The notes beneath the pieces were generated by a model, which was not told where the DNA came from, made no database searches, and worked only from the letters and a program-made list of their open reading frames with translations. A stretch of DNA of 64,000 nt from Kryptolebias marmoratus (lineage: Eukaryota; Chordata; Actinopteri; Cyprinodontiformes; Rivulidae), in assembly GCF_001649575.2 (NCBI RefSeq), contig NC_051431.1, positions 15,311,183 through 15,375,182 on the forward strand. The letters run 5' to 3'. Both the position numbers and the translations under genes were made by a program. Of this stretch, positions 44,225-56,933 are shown in pieces. Numbering within the stretch: the first letter of the stretch is position 1; every line of letters starts with the position of its first letter.

Positions 44225-46551
44225 AACTCTGGTCTTGAAGTAAGAGTTCTTCGAAGTTTGGAAATTTCCCTTTTAATCTCCAACCTCTAACAGAGAAGCT
44301 TCCCCAGAACACAAATGTGGAGGTAAAGCAAAAGAACACGAAGAGCTTAAAGAAATTTTATCCGTTAAAAATCACCAGAGATCATTTTAAAATAAAAGCT
44401 GAGATCAGCTGTAACGGTTTCATGATGCCCTTAATTCCTTTCTAAATATAAAAAAAATGCAGGTTTTGATATTTTGTCACATAAACTTGATAAGGTCTTC
44501 ATGATGCTTCAGATGTTTATATCAATCGGAATCAGAATATCTTTACATTTTCATTGTATCATGGAAACACAACAAAAGTATGAGTGAATATTAAGTAAAT
44601 ATATGATTTTATCAGTAAATACAGCAGTGAGCTTCATGCTCAATGAAAGTCTTGCTGAATAAATTACACTATCATCAGCAAATAAATACATTTCATCCTC
44701 TGGTCCAGAACGAGCGCTGCCTTCACGTGTTCCTGCAAAAGAAAACTACGGATCATAACTACACTCCCACTAGTTTTACTGAGAGAGACTGGAAGTGAAA
44801 CAGATCACCTCTGCCTTTATCGTCTCTCACAACTTCTCTGTCTGTCTCTCTTTCTGCTTTCTTTTCCTCTTCTTCTCTGTATGTAATGATTATTATTATT
44901 ATTATTGCAAACTTTATCTTGGCTTTAGAGTATGATCTGCTCTGTGTGAAGACATGTTGACAATGTGTCAGACAACTTTGACTCCTTTTCCTGTTTGTGC
45001 ATTTGTTATCATTGTATGGTGAATTTTTGGCTCTTAATTGCCATTCTTGAATATAAAATTACCGTTACGATACGATCAGACGTTCCCCAATAAGTCTCGC
45101 AGATTCACGATTGTAGTATAATATGCATAAAGTAGCATGATGTCTAAAAAACATTTATATCGTTGGGAACACCTGTGGAAGCTGTGAGGGAGACGGATAT
45201 ATGACTTTCTACAACAACAAACATAAATAAATAATTTCCAAATCAATTCGGAGCCGTTTCACTGAGATTTGTGGACGTTTTGTTCTGTATGGTGTAAACA
45301 TGACAGATGTAACTGCACTGTGATCTGATCGAAAATCGTAAACAAAAAATATCTGAGTTGAAACAGGAACAATTCAGACCATCAGCCGGACCTGACGGTC
45401 TGGAAGCAAAAAGGTCTTCATCATTTAATGAGGAAGAATCAGAACTGAATTCTAGGTATCTCTCAGAAGGCCTGGAAACATCTCGTCTTCCTCCTGAAGA
45501 AACTGGGGGAGAACCTTTTATTTAATGGTATTTTTGTTGTATTTAACGCTTTGAGCTAAAGTTTCTCTACCTGAGGCTCAGAGCCTTAAAAGGGGCCTAA
45601 GGATGACAGATGGAAGAGCTCATATTTTAGTTTTATTTTATTTTTAACCCTCTCAGGCTCAAATTAAGTTTTAGTAACAGGAAAAATCAAACATTTGGGG
45701 AAATTATCATTTGAGTAAAATAAGGCTCATAAAATATAAATGTGGAGTAATTAGGTAAGTAGCAACTTCTGTTGCAAATCTGCAATGTCTGCCTTGAGAG
45801 GGTTAATCGTTTTACAGTCATACAGCGTTGTTTCTGACATTTGTGGTGTTTGCATCAGTGCAACAAACCAACAGGTTGAAAAACAACTCATCTCTGTTTT
45901 CATCGCTGTTTTCCCCTCAAAAGGTGAAGCAGCATGATCACAAATCTGAGGCCATGGTCCGCTTCAGGTTCCACTATGTATGTGTTTCTGAATCAAACAA
46001 AGAAAGACATGTTGTGTCATCAGGGCGCGGTTTAAGCTCCAAAGGCTTCGGTTTAGGTTAACAGAGAAGACGAGGCAACAAACAGCAGGAAGTGGACTCC
46101 TGCATCACATTTAGACAGAAAAGACAGAAAGCAGGAAACTAATTAGCTGTTGTAAAGAAATAAAAATCTCATCTACTCGTACCTTTTCCTTCTCCAGAAA
46201 ACTGATGAGTTCTTTAGGGACTGGTCACGAACCGTTTTGGAAAGATGTAACAAAACGGTGAAGACCTTAAACTTTAAAATAGTTATTTTAAACAAGTAGG
46301 CTTATACAGACATACAAAGGCAATTCTGATTATACTGTTGCTGTGGTAATGACAAACATTGTGGTTTTTGAAGCCCTCACTTTCTTGTGAGGGTATTTCA
46401 AGTGTAATAAAGAGTTTAGTGCTATTAAGATCTGTGCTTTACAACATTGTGCTGTGCAATATTTAAACTGTTGGTATAAAAGCTTTTACAACCAGGCAAA
46501 ACAAGAACGCAAACTTTAAACAAGACATGAACTATAACCCTCCAACTCTAT
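44225..46551. other. Unique sequence
   Basis: Contains a short (ATT)n run at 44889-44906. No gene, RNA or dispersed family recognised; the forward frame at 45828-46061 has no recognisable domain. Confidence 0.4.
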
Positions 46552-46773
46552 TTATTTCAGCACAGATACTTTCCTCGAGTAGCCACGTTTTGGACCCACT
46601 CCCTCATCATCAGGCTGTGACATCCCTGATTCCCTGCGAGAGGCGAGTCTTTGCCGGGGCAACGTCGTTCTTGGTCGATTCCCTGTTTTTTTGAGTTTTG
46701 TTTTTCTCCTTAAAGAAAAAATTGACAACTTTGATATTTTTATCCTCACAAATGTATGATTAAATAGTCTCAT
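46552..46773 (-). pseudogene. Reverse frame with a poly(A) signal at its stop, possible retroelement 3' end
   Basis: A 73-codon minus frame ends in GVGPKRGYSRKVSVLK, then TAA. The stop overlaps AATAAA (minus strand, 46551-46556). The C-terminal half is basic and Arg-rich (RPRTTLPRQRLASRRE) followed by MSQPDDEG. A conserved-looking C-terminus abutting a polyadenylation signal is typical of compact retroelement ends. I recall a QPDDEG.GPKRGYSRK-type tail in fish repeats but cannot name the family. The N-terminal half looks random. It could instead be a chance frame. Confidence 0.3.
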
Positions 46774-47722
46774 CTGAGGTTTTTGTTTTTGTAAATTTAA
46801 GGCTTTTAGTCCAGAACTCTTTGACTTCTTTTTCTCGCAAATTCATGGCCTGTCAGAGAATGTCATAGTTTTATAATTGTGAACTGTTTTCTTCAATCAC
46901 TGAAACTTCTACTTTTTGTCCTGTGGATTTAAGACTTTCCAACATGAGTGTCCAAGTTTCTTTTCCACTTAAATATACCACAACCTTTTCTCAAGTAACA
47001 CTGTTTGAATATCCCAATATATGTCAGTATGAATGTGTGCATAAGTCCAAATATGCTGTTCTTTTTGGTCATTGTTGAACAATTTTTTATTGAATTTTTT
47101 GGGTACAAAAATGTAGTTTGCTGTATTTTTCTAATTGTAATATTTTGTTCTTGTTGGAAAGCACATTAGGTTGAAATCATCAAGCATCATGAAATGTGCT
47201 AAATGGTTCAACTGGACTTTTCTTGCTTGGTTTATTGAGCAATAACCCAAACACTTCCTCATGTTGTTGACAAGTCACAACTAATGTCACTACTTTCCAG
47301 AAACAAAAACAAAAAATAGAGCCGATGACCTATAAATATCAAAATGAATCAAATCCCACTCACAGAAAAGTTCAGCATCGGCTTCCTGTTTGGTATGATT
47401 CAGCATTTATATTCTGTTTTGTTTTTTTAATAATTCTGCACCACATTCAATTTTTTGTATCAGGTTTATGGCAAGAAACAGTCAGCCACCATTTGTTTGG
47501 CTTGTAAATCAACTTTTGAACTAGTTTATCAGATCTGATCTTTAAGTTAAAGTGTAATTTGGTTGACTCAACCGCAGTGTTTACAGACGACCTTTTTATT
47601 TTTAAAAAAATATATAAAGAAATCCCTGTAGCAGATTCAAGTTTAAAGACGGATGTGTTCAGTAATCATCCCCATGTGTTTCTGTGTACTCAAAATTTGA
47701 CTCTTAGTGAGTTTTAATGTTT

Positions 47723-47724
<2 letters not shown>
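46774..47724. other. Unique sequence
   Basis: AT-rich; no gene or repeat recognised. Confidence 0.4.

Positions 47725-47761
<37 letters not shown>
47725..47761. repeat. (TA)n microsatellite
   Basis: About 18 TA dinucleotides. Confidence 0.98.
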
Positions 47762-49087
47762 CAGACACATACATATACAGTATGACCTTGACTGATGGCT
47801 TAAAAAAAAAAAAAAAGAGTATAACTAGGAGGAAGTTAACCTTTAACTAAGCTTCCATTACAGCACTTCTGCTATTCGACTAAGAAAATGTTCCTAGCAA
47901 AAGAAGCACTGGAACAAATACTTATAAATAAACTTTGGGTTGAGTTTATCTTTTTTTGAAGGCATTCAGATGCTCCTATTTGACATGATTTCCATAAACA
48001 ATCCATTGTTTTGCTTCCAAGCCAAAGCATCCTCGTTTGAGCGTGATTGTTGTAATGCTTGTGGCTGTACTTTCTTTTTACAGTCTGAAACACCACGTTT
48101 ATCAAGACAAAAAATATACAGAATGAAAGAGTACTTATCATTTGTAGTACAGGGAAGCAATGAATGAACCATCAGCGTTAATACAGCACTATAACAGAGC
48201 TTACATGATGCACATTTTTACTATAACAAAGTAGTAATTACATTGTCTTATATAGCACTTTTTTAAATCCTCCTTGTTCTCTGAAAAGGTAATTAAACAG
48301 CGCTGTGCTACGTTTCAATTCCGATGAGGAAAAAAACAGGTCACGTCTTTTTCCACTTTAATCTAGCTGTTTCCTTTTGTCTTACTCTTACTACTTACTT
48401 GCTTAACGCCAAAGGTTTAGTCGTCACGTTAAAACGTTCGTTGACTCATGCTGTCTTTTCAGCAGATGTTCAAAGAATCACTTTACATGGAGTCTTCAGT
48501 CTGACACATCATGTCACAGACTTATTAGTCTTTAGCAGTATTTGTCAGCTCAGCAGTGAATAGTTTCTTACTTCTTCATTTAAAACTGAACAGTACTTGT
48601 TATGGGATCAGATTAGTAAAGAAATGTACCAGAAGGAGATTGAAAACATCTAATTTAAGACTTTATGAATCTGTGCTTAAGTTGACAATAAGCTGAATAG
48701 CTTTTGGGTTTTTTTTTGTCTTCTGGGCTGACATAAGACAAAAACATGGGCTGACGTGTCTTTTGTAAAATGACATGACTCACGTTACAAAGACTGACTA
48801 TACAGTCTTTTTAAATATCAATTGTTGAAAATTGTTGACATTTTTGATCAAGATCCCATCGCCTAGAATAAAATAACAAAAAGTGATGAGCGCATAAAAT
48901 GACAAAATTGACATTTTTTATTTTATTCATTCTTAAAAAACACAAAAGGGATCTGCTTTAAAGCGAAAATGCAAGTGCACCCTTACATTGCTTTCACCAT
49001 CAAAAAAAAAGAAAGAAATGAAAGTAGTGTTTCTTAACAACAGAATGTTGCTTTGCCACCTTGCATGTCAAAGTTTAAAACAAAAAA
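47762..49087. other. Unique sequence
   Basis: A run near 47803-47815. Overlapping frames on both strands at 47872-48172 have no recognisable domain. Confidence 0.4.
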
Positions 49088-49170
49088 AATCTACCACAAT
49101 CTTTTTCAGGATGGGATAAGACTACCACAGAGCACGTGTTGGGGATGACCCTCAGCTACAACCAAGATAT
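49088..49170 (+). repeat. Dispersed repeat family A, short fragment
   Basis: ACCACAGAGCACGTGTTGGG followed by GATGACCCTCAGCTACAACC corresponds to the start of a plus-orientation unit; the rest is missing. Confidence 0.5.
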
Positions 49171-50289
49171 TATTAAGATTAAAATACCAATAAAGTGTTA
49201 AGTTGATTAAAATGGTTAGGAAGTGTTCCATGATTGAGAACCTTGGATCTCACACCTCGAACTATATGTCCCCCAAATCGTCATTTTTGTCATATAAAAG
49301 AATGACAAAAGTAGCAAGTGGAAAGTATTTTTTTTTAACATCTAGGCTGTCATTGGAAAAGGAAAGTCCCCTACAACTTGTAAAACCTTCAAAAAATTCA
49401 GTTTGTCTTATCTACTATTGCTGGTAATTCAGTGCTTTGGTCTCCCATCTTTAGGCACTGGCAGCTATTGATTCAGAAACGTCCAACACTGCTTGTGAAC
49501 GACAATAAACCACCTGTTTCAAAGTTGAACCTTCACTGGGATAATAGTTATAAGTGTTCGAGCAAACACCTCTTCAAAAGCGGACAAGGAAGATTTTGAA
49601 AAAAAAATTTTCCCCGATTGTTTTTGTAAACTTTACCCTCTAATTATAGCCTGTAAAAATGTCAATAAAAAAGTCATCACTTAACCAACACTAACACGGT
49701 CACATTGTTTCCACTTCGGAAAACCAGTTCTGCTCATTTGAGTCTATATCGCCTTAGGTAGTTATGACTTAGCATTTTTTTCATTCTAATCTGTAGCGCG
49801 GCCTTAACATCTGTCCTGTCAGCGTCTCCACTGTGAGCGGGTCATGTGGGACTGAGTCAGGTGATGTCATCTGTCTTAAATCTGTGAGTAATAACACACA
49901 CATGTGCACAAACAGTTCTAACTTCTCGATTTCCATTTGTGATTCATCGAGGTCTTTGGATTTTGGAAAATCCTTTTTATGCCTGTGTTTTAGGGTCCTT
50001 TTTTATTTTTTACAAGTTGGCTTGCCAAATACCTGCACTAAGGTGTGTCATAATTAAAGCTTCTTCAGTCCCAGCAGGCAGGAGTCAGGTATGCTGCCCT
50101 GCCTGCAAGACACGTTTATTTCACGCTATCTTCCCTCCGGGGCAAACAGGACCGAGGTGCAAAAGAAGTCAGCTTTAGATAAGATCTCTCTTGAAGTGGC
50201 TTTGCCTTCAAGGGTTTAACAAAAAGTACTCAGTAGGTTTAATAATGCCCAATCATGCATCTGCTTATGTTGGTGTGCAAGTGCTCATT
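49171..50289. other. Unique sequence
   Basis: Forward frames at 49203-49427 and 49833-50178 have no recognisable domain. No repeat recognised. Confidence 0.4.
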
Positions 50290-50854
50290 TGTCTTTAGTT
50301 TAGCAAAAAATGTCATGAACCTGGGAACTGATTTTAATGAAATGCTCATGAAATAATCACTGAATGGTCACCTACCAGTGAATGACTATTGAAGTCAACC
50401 AGATTCAAGATGGCCAAAGCAGATAGACAAGAATAGCAAACATAGAAATTGCTATAAGTTTGTCATTTTTACAGATTTTGAGCTACAATTTAGTGTGGTT
50501 GTATCCAGGAGTCATTCTCAACACATACATGGAGCGCTTCACATTGTGCACCGTCTTTGCTTTAAGTTTTGGCATTAACTCTCCGTTTCAAACCTGTAAG
50601 GTTTTTAGCAAAACATCCAATGAAACATTGGATTATTTTTATTGAATCTTTCAAAAAGTAATGATTGGCTCTACACCTGCAACTGATTCACTTTTGGAGT
50701 CAACCTGAGTCAAGATGTGCTTGCTTTTGCAAATCAACATTAGCAAACACAAATATTGCTATAACGCACATCAGATCGACGTGATCTTTGTTTAAGTCTT
50801 GGACACGAAAGGTGGCGATCGGCATGCGTTCATTTAAGGAATGCTAAACTTTGC
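50290..50854 (-). repeat. Dispersed repeat family A, two units
   Basis: First unit: GATTTTAATGAAATGCTCAT, AACCAGATTCAAGATGGCCA, GAGCTACAATTTAGTGTGGT. Second unit: TCTTTCAAAAAGTAATGATT, CACTTTTGGAGTCAACCTGA, ending AAGGAATGCTAAACTTTG. The far end touches the Penelope-like terminus at 50855. Confidence 0.65.
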
Positions 50855-50978
50855 CGGTGTAGATTCTCAGTCATCCAGAACATGGAAAATTAAAAAGAGA
50901 AAAAAAGGTTAAAAAAATTAAACAACTGGACTTTTTTTCTGTAGTCTTCAAGTACAGAACAGAAGTCCAGTTGTTTTG
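50855..50978 (+). mobile_element. Penelope-like terminal segment with hairpin
   Basis: Starts CCGGTGTAGATTCTCAGTCA, the complement of the motif at 2080-2101. It then has a 22-base inverted repeat (50921-50942 against 50954-50975, 20 of 22 paired) around GTCTTCAAGT, including AAGTCCAGTTGTT, also present near 2053. No coding sequence. Confidence 0.5.
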
Positions 50979-53900
50979 TTTGTTAACTTCGTGGGGGACG
51001 GGATTTCCCTGCAGTGCATGTTCTACATTCTGCGGCAGACTGTTTATTTAAAGATGGTGGAAATTAACTTTGCTCTATTAAAATTCCTTCCGTTGCATCC
51101 GACCAGGCTCAATAGCAATTGTGAAAATACCTTTTGGAGAAGGACACGTTATGCTCCATTGTACAGTTTAACACTGTTTCATGAAATTTAATTAAAATGC
51201 CTACACGAGCTTTGGTCAAAATACCACAAAGATTGAATATGACAGTTTCATATTTAGCCATAAGCATGCAGCTCTTTTAGCGCCTCGTCTCAGGGGGTGG
51301 ACTGAGCCACGTAGCCCCTTTCCTGTGGGCTGCGCCTTTTGACATTTGTTCTACAGCTTGAAGCTACCCACTCAAATTTGGTCGGAAGCTATATTTAAAA
51401 ACCCTCAAAGCACATTAGGAAAGGTCAAACCAATCAACAGATGCCAGACCCAAAAACTTCTTCCTGTAATCTTATGTTTGTAATTTAGTTATGAACATTT
51501 AGCTGGGAGTCATTTTTAAACTGGTCCAGGTTGAATTATTTGCCGTCAAAATCACAACACAGTTCCTTTGTCTCGTTTAATGCTTGCCCATTGCCTTTGG
51601 GTTACACTTTAGGGTCAACATTTAAAGATTCTTGATATTTTGGCTCACTTTTCACCAATATTTTCCAACTTCAACAATGAGAAAAAGACGTGAAAGAAAG
51701 CCATTTAGAAGTTACATTTTCAAGTCAAAATATAGAACATTAAATAAAGTATTTCTAGAGCTTGATTACTTCTTTTAATTTTGAAGCAAACCATATCACC
51801 GCTGAAGAGAATTTACTATTAATAGCATTTGAACCTGGCGGTCGATGAATATAAAGAGGGAGTGGCTGTATATTTCCACTGTGGGCTCGTTTTGATCGAT
51901 CTAATCCCCTGCAATCCAGAAGTAGACTTTTTTGAAACTCCCACAGCACAAAAATAAAAAGCAAGGTTTGTGTTGTAGAGACTTCAGACACCCAAACACG
52001 TGCTTCTTAGAACAGAAAGTGTTTTTTTGTTTTTTTTTCCTTTCACATTATTTCCCCTTTTAAGGAAACAAAGGTTTAGACATCGACCATTAAAGGTAAA
52101 AAGCTTTCACTTGAACCAGATATGTGGCTTGTTTCATACTTTCAAGAGAAGTTTGCTTTATTTTCTCGGCTCACGAAGCAAACTTTGTCTTTAAGTTAAT
52201 GACACAAAAAGCCCTTTACTGCACACCTAAAGTACCTTTTAAAAAACTTTGTTTTATTCGACATACTTCATGTTCTCCTCTCACCTACAGTATGATTTTA
52301 GGTCAAATTTACAAACACATTCATGTCAATTTAAAGTTTTACAGCAGCTTTAGATTTTCTTTGATGAACTGTACCTAAACAAAAAAACGTAGAGAATGTG
52401 AAACTGAATGGACAGTAAATACAAAAAAAAAAAGAAGCCAATGTGTGGCAGGGACACAGGTACTGTAATTTCATGAGCTGCACATACAGTAAAAGGTACA
52501 ATACACGAGAAACTCTAAAGACTCGTGATTACGACTCAAATCAAAAGTTTGTGGTTATGACTCACTGTACCTAGTTCTTTGATGGCGCTCATCATCATCA
52601 TCATGTGAGTCTTTCTCTCTGTGGTTTCATCACAGCAGAATATGCGCCCAGGCTGTATTACTGTAGCATCAAAAACAAGGGGGGGAAATGAACTGCATGG
52701 TGGTGGGAAACAAGTGCTTTATCGAACTGGAAACTTCTCTGTAGTTTCCTAGCTTGTTGTGCCGACTTCAGACTGGAATAAAGTGCAGAACTGTTTCACC
52801 TCTAAGATGTTCTATGTTCTAACCTTCAATTGACATGACTAAAAAAAAAAAAAAAAAGTTGAGGGGGAAAATGCCTGACGTCAAAATAATTAAAGGTTTC
52901 GGGGGGCAACTACAAAATAACATGCACTCCTGCGTGTTATAACAAATCATTACGCAACTGGGACATAACAGACGTTTGTTGTTTACAGACAAACATGTGA
53001 GTCATTTGGATTTGAGTGTTGCTAAGTTTTCAGTGCTCTAAGCAACTTCCACTTGTCTTATGTACAAACGAATGTATTCTTGAGCGGCGTGCCCACGAGC
53101 TCTGGCATTGGCAGGGATTTTAAAGTTGTTACGTTCATGTTATCAGTTAACAAGTGGGCTCAATAAAAGTTGATATTGGTCTCAATTTCTTTAATCCTAA
53201 CTCAGCAAAATGTTTGTATATAAAAAAGGAAGGAAAAGAGAGACCAAACGAAAACCCCCTGCAGATTCCTATATTTACTGAGGCTTTTATTACATTGCAG
53301 CGAATATGAAAACATCTTGGGAAAAAAGAAAAAAGTTAGGAACGGTAACGCTTTGACCACTTTTTCTGATTCGAGGTAAGTGTATGATTATAAAACCCCC
53401 TGGTTACGTGGTCAGCAGATGTGTTGAAGCAGAGTAAATATAGGCACGTAAGTAAATAAATATTGGAAGTGTAAAATCTAAAACTACTTGCATTATATAA
53501 TGCTAACATTTGCGTAAAGTAGTTTTGTAGTACAGCAGAATTTAGCCAAGAGTAAGGTATTAGAAGAACATAATACGCCTACACAATTTTTGTCATTTTG
53601 GTTTGTCTCTTGATAATTCAATCCTCCAGCACACTCTTGCTTATCTGTGTTGTGTTTCTGTGATCTACTGAGAAACATGGCTGTGAGAAAAGAACTTCAC
53701 AGCGTGCATGGTGATGTTGAACAGCACCAGGTTCCCACACAGTTATCAACTGTGGTGAACTCTGTGTCATGAACGACTGAAACGTCTCATATATCTCGTG
53801 TACAGATCTTAATAATGAAATAGCTATTGCAGCAACTCACCAATGATATTACACGATGTGATGTTCCGCTGTGCTAACAGTAACAGTTGCGCAGTGTTTT

Positions 53901-54054
53901 TGTACGTGTTGTACAGTTATGGGCGCGCCTGTAATGGGTAAACTGCAAAGTAACAACACAAGGCATTTCTCTGGAAACAGCGGGACCCAATTGTACAACT
54001 TCCTTCTATCCTTCACAATAAAAGTCTTAAGCTTATACACTTTAAAGAGTCCCT
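50979..54054. other. Long unique stretch
   Basis: About 3 kb. It contains a short (CAT)n patch near 52590-52603 and A runs near 52840-52857. Small frames (51755-51991 minus, 52000-52378 plus, 53493-53678 minus) have no recognisable domain. No dispersed family recognised. Confidence 0.4.
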
Positions 54055-54187
54055 CAACATCCATCCATCCATTTTCTTTACCCGCTTCTCCATTCCGGGT
54101 CGTGGGGAGCTTGTGCATATCTCTAGTAGTCACTATGCAAGAGGCAGGGGACACCCTGGACAGGTCGCAAGTCCATCGCAGGGCCAG
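54055..54187 (-). mobile_element. Retroelement family C, 3' end (copy 5)
   Basis: Begins with the reversed tail CATCCATCCATCCATTTTCT, then CCGGGTCGTGGGGAGCTTGT, GGACACCCTGGACAGGTCGC and AAGTCCATCGCAGGGCCA. It is 5'-truncated directly against family B. Confidence 0.6.
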
Positions 54188-54206
54188 ATTACCTAAACAG
54201 CTGATA

Positions 54207-54445
54207 GTTATTAAAATAGCTTACAGAGCAGCTGCAGCACGGGCCTCTTCTTTTATACCCATCCATGAACACGACAGATAGGCAGCAACAAGGTCGCAGG
54301 TCAGAACAAATCATCACAACAACAATGCGGTTGCTCTAATGCGACGTAGCAAAAGCACCTCTCAGGCCGTTGTACACTGCGACTTCCCCACCCTTCAAGC
54401 CAATACATACGCAATATATGTAACAGTAACACACTGTGAGCATCA
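54207..54445 (+). repeat. Dispersed repeat family B, copy 2
   Basis: Ordered matches to 19706-19945: AAAATAGCTTACA, GACAGATAGGCAGCAACAAG, GTCGCAGGTCAGAACAAATC and CCAATACATACGCAATATAT. This copy also has a TATA-like CTTTTATACCC. Confidence 0.55.
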
Positions 54446-55967
54446 TATATCTTTATACATAGGTTATTTGTGAGTTTGTAAATGCTTTATGAAGAATTAA
54501 CAATAATTTGAAACACTGTTCAACCATCAAGCAGGCTCACTATTTAGCAAGATCAAGTGCTGCACTTTTATTAATTTAGGTAAAAGTACATTATTGCTAG
54601 TTATTCAGCCTATTTTTTAACTAAGCTAACTTCAAATGGCATATTATCACATCTTTCTGCTTATGTGCAGGTACGCTACAGTTTAGTACTTAAAATTATG
54701 ACTGAAAGTACAGCACTTTATCTTGCCAAAGAGTAAGCCTGCTTGAGTGTATGAACAGTGTTTAATAACTGTTTTGTGATTTATTATCAAGTCTTTAAAA
54801 ACTCATGAAAAGCCTATTTGTAAAGCATGAGTAAATCTTTTATTAAGGTACTCTTATTGGGAAGGTGGCACCCATTTACTTTTTTAATAATGCTGCCTCT
54901 GCAAGTCAGAATTTTTTCCTTTTTTTGCCTACACTAACATACAATTCAAGCAGTGAGTGTTTTAATGCTAAAGTCTAACTCCTGCCTTCTACGTGTCTCT
55001 TTAATTCCTTGGGACTGGTATTTGGTTTTGAGCATTTCCACTTAAACAACGAGAAATGTGGCACTACGGAAGCACAACATCCATTCCTGCCAGCCGTTCA
55101 GACAGAAGAGGGAGGTTCCGTGAACAGCCCCAGTCGTTTTCCTCTGATATTAAGGTCAGCCCTAAAGTTTCATTTGCCGAAACAAATGGACAGCATTCAT
55201 CCCTTTGCTTTTCTGTGAATCTGTCACGGTGATTGATGGGTCACCTTTTGTTGTCACCCGACAAGGAAATGGCAATGAAAAAACAAACACAGTCCCTGCC
55301 CAGCATATGCGTAATCTTCTGGCAGCCTGCCAGCAGGTTATACAACCTGGCACAAGCAACACTTCTATGAGATGGAAGGTTTTTTTCTGCCATTCATACA
55401 AGAATTATATTGATATTTGAAGTAAACATCATTTCTGTCAGCAGAGTTCTGTCAGCGAGTTTGTGTCATTCATGGTATAGATTAGTGTGTTTATAAAAGT
55501 GATCACTGCATTTTTAATCAACAGTTTGTGCTCCACTTGGCTGTGTAATGTTATTTTATATTTTAATAACTGAGTGCAAGACTTTCACAACGAGTAATTA
55601 ATTTGTTCTGTATAATTTAATGATGATGAGGGTGAGCAATGATGAGTAACACAGCTGCGGGCCCAGTGTTTGATTGTCACAAAGATTTGTCGTTGTTGTT
55701 TTGTTTTTCTGCCTGTGGAAACCTGAGTAGAGACAAGCACTGAATCATTGTCGCAAACCTTCAAGGACAGTACAGAGGACACAATATTGAAACAAGTAAG
55801 AAGTTATAGTTACAGGTCCAGTGGCTTTTACTGGTTGATTATTTACTTTTTGTTACACTTTAAAAGTGTAATATACTCTGTTACTTATTGCTTGAACAAC
55901 CGTCAACCTTTCTGACGGAAGAGCTTGAAAGTAATTAAAAGAAAGACGGAAACAGACACATGTAGAG
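54446..55967. other. Unique sequence
   Basis: Overlapping frames on both strands at 55009-55420 have no recognisable domain. No dispersed family recognised. Confidence 0.4.
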
Positions 55968-56648
55968 CAGAGGTCGTCAACCAAATCTGATCAAGGGCCA
56001 AATTTTCTTCTGTTCAGCCACTGTGGGGATGAAGGTTTAAAGGTTTAAACCTCTAACTCCTGGGTAATTTTCATCACACTGTTTTATTTATTCACATGTT
56101 GCTGCCATGAATAGGTAGCATTTGTCTTTCTTTTTTTTTTTTTTTCAAAAGTGTTAAACCGTGTTCCCTTTCCTGACTGAGACGTTTTGTTTGTGACTTC
56201 ACTCATTAATCGCTGCGCATAGTTTGTAAATATTAGTTTTGGAAAAACTAACACAAGAGTTTTGAGTTAAATAATACAAATGCCTGAAGGAAAGCACCTA
56301 AAGCAGTGTATTTGCTAAAAGACGAACTGTTTTGCTTTCACTTGTGGAACGCTTTATCACCCACAAAGATGGAAAATTTATTTCAACCCTTAACTCCTCC
56401 ACAGCTTACTCCTACTCCAACTGTAAAACAGCCTTACAGAGAAATTAGGCTAAGATCAGTAAATCAAAATAAAACGAAAAGAAAAGGAAACGAGATAAAC
56501 TGCTGCTCATTTGGGTCTGACTACTTGTTGTGAGAGACTGAACCCATTATTGTATTCTATATTTATTAACCATGTAATACTTTGTAGGCCAAATGGAAGA
56601 AGCGTGTGGGTCATATATGGCCTGCCAGCCACCAGTTGATGATTACTG
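55968..56648 (+). mobile_element. Non-autonomous hAT-like element (681 bp)
   Basis: Left end CAGAGGTCGTCAACCAAAT and right end ACCAGTTGATGATTACTG are imperfect inverted repeats of the teleost hAT type (CAGGGGTCGGCAAC-like from memory). The flanks ATGTAGAG (55960-55967) and ATTTTGAG (56649-56656) agree at 6 of 8 positions, an aged 8-bp duplication. The inside contains a T run near 56132-56146. A forward frame at 56306-56533 shows no transposase motif. Confidence 0.55.
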
Positions 56649-56700
56649 ATTTTGAGAGTAGCTCACTGATACATATCACATAGTTCTGACTAAATATCAC

Positions 56701-56720
56701 TATTATTATTATTATTATTA
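56701..56720. repeat. Short (TAT)n microsatellite
   Basis: About seven TAT/ATT units. Confidence 0.9.
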
Positions 56721-56933
56721 TGAACAAATGAACAAATAGAAATGAAACTTTCAGAAATTAATCATTAATCAATACCTCAACAACCAGTTAGCTTTTGAGT
56801 CACCCCAATTCAAGATGGCTACCACAGCTAACCGACATTAGCCAACCCGAAAATGACTCTAACTCTGTCAGTTTTTAGAGATCTTGAGCTAAGATTTGGT
56901 GTGGTAGTCACTGAGAGTCATCCTCAACACATA

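Noticed and set aside
55009..55420. Overlapping forward and reverse frames as a possible gene
   Set aside because: Frames on both strands are comparably open, with no recognisable domain or splice context.
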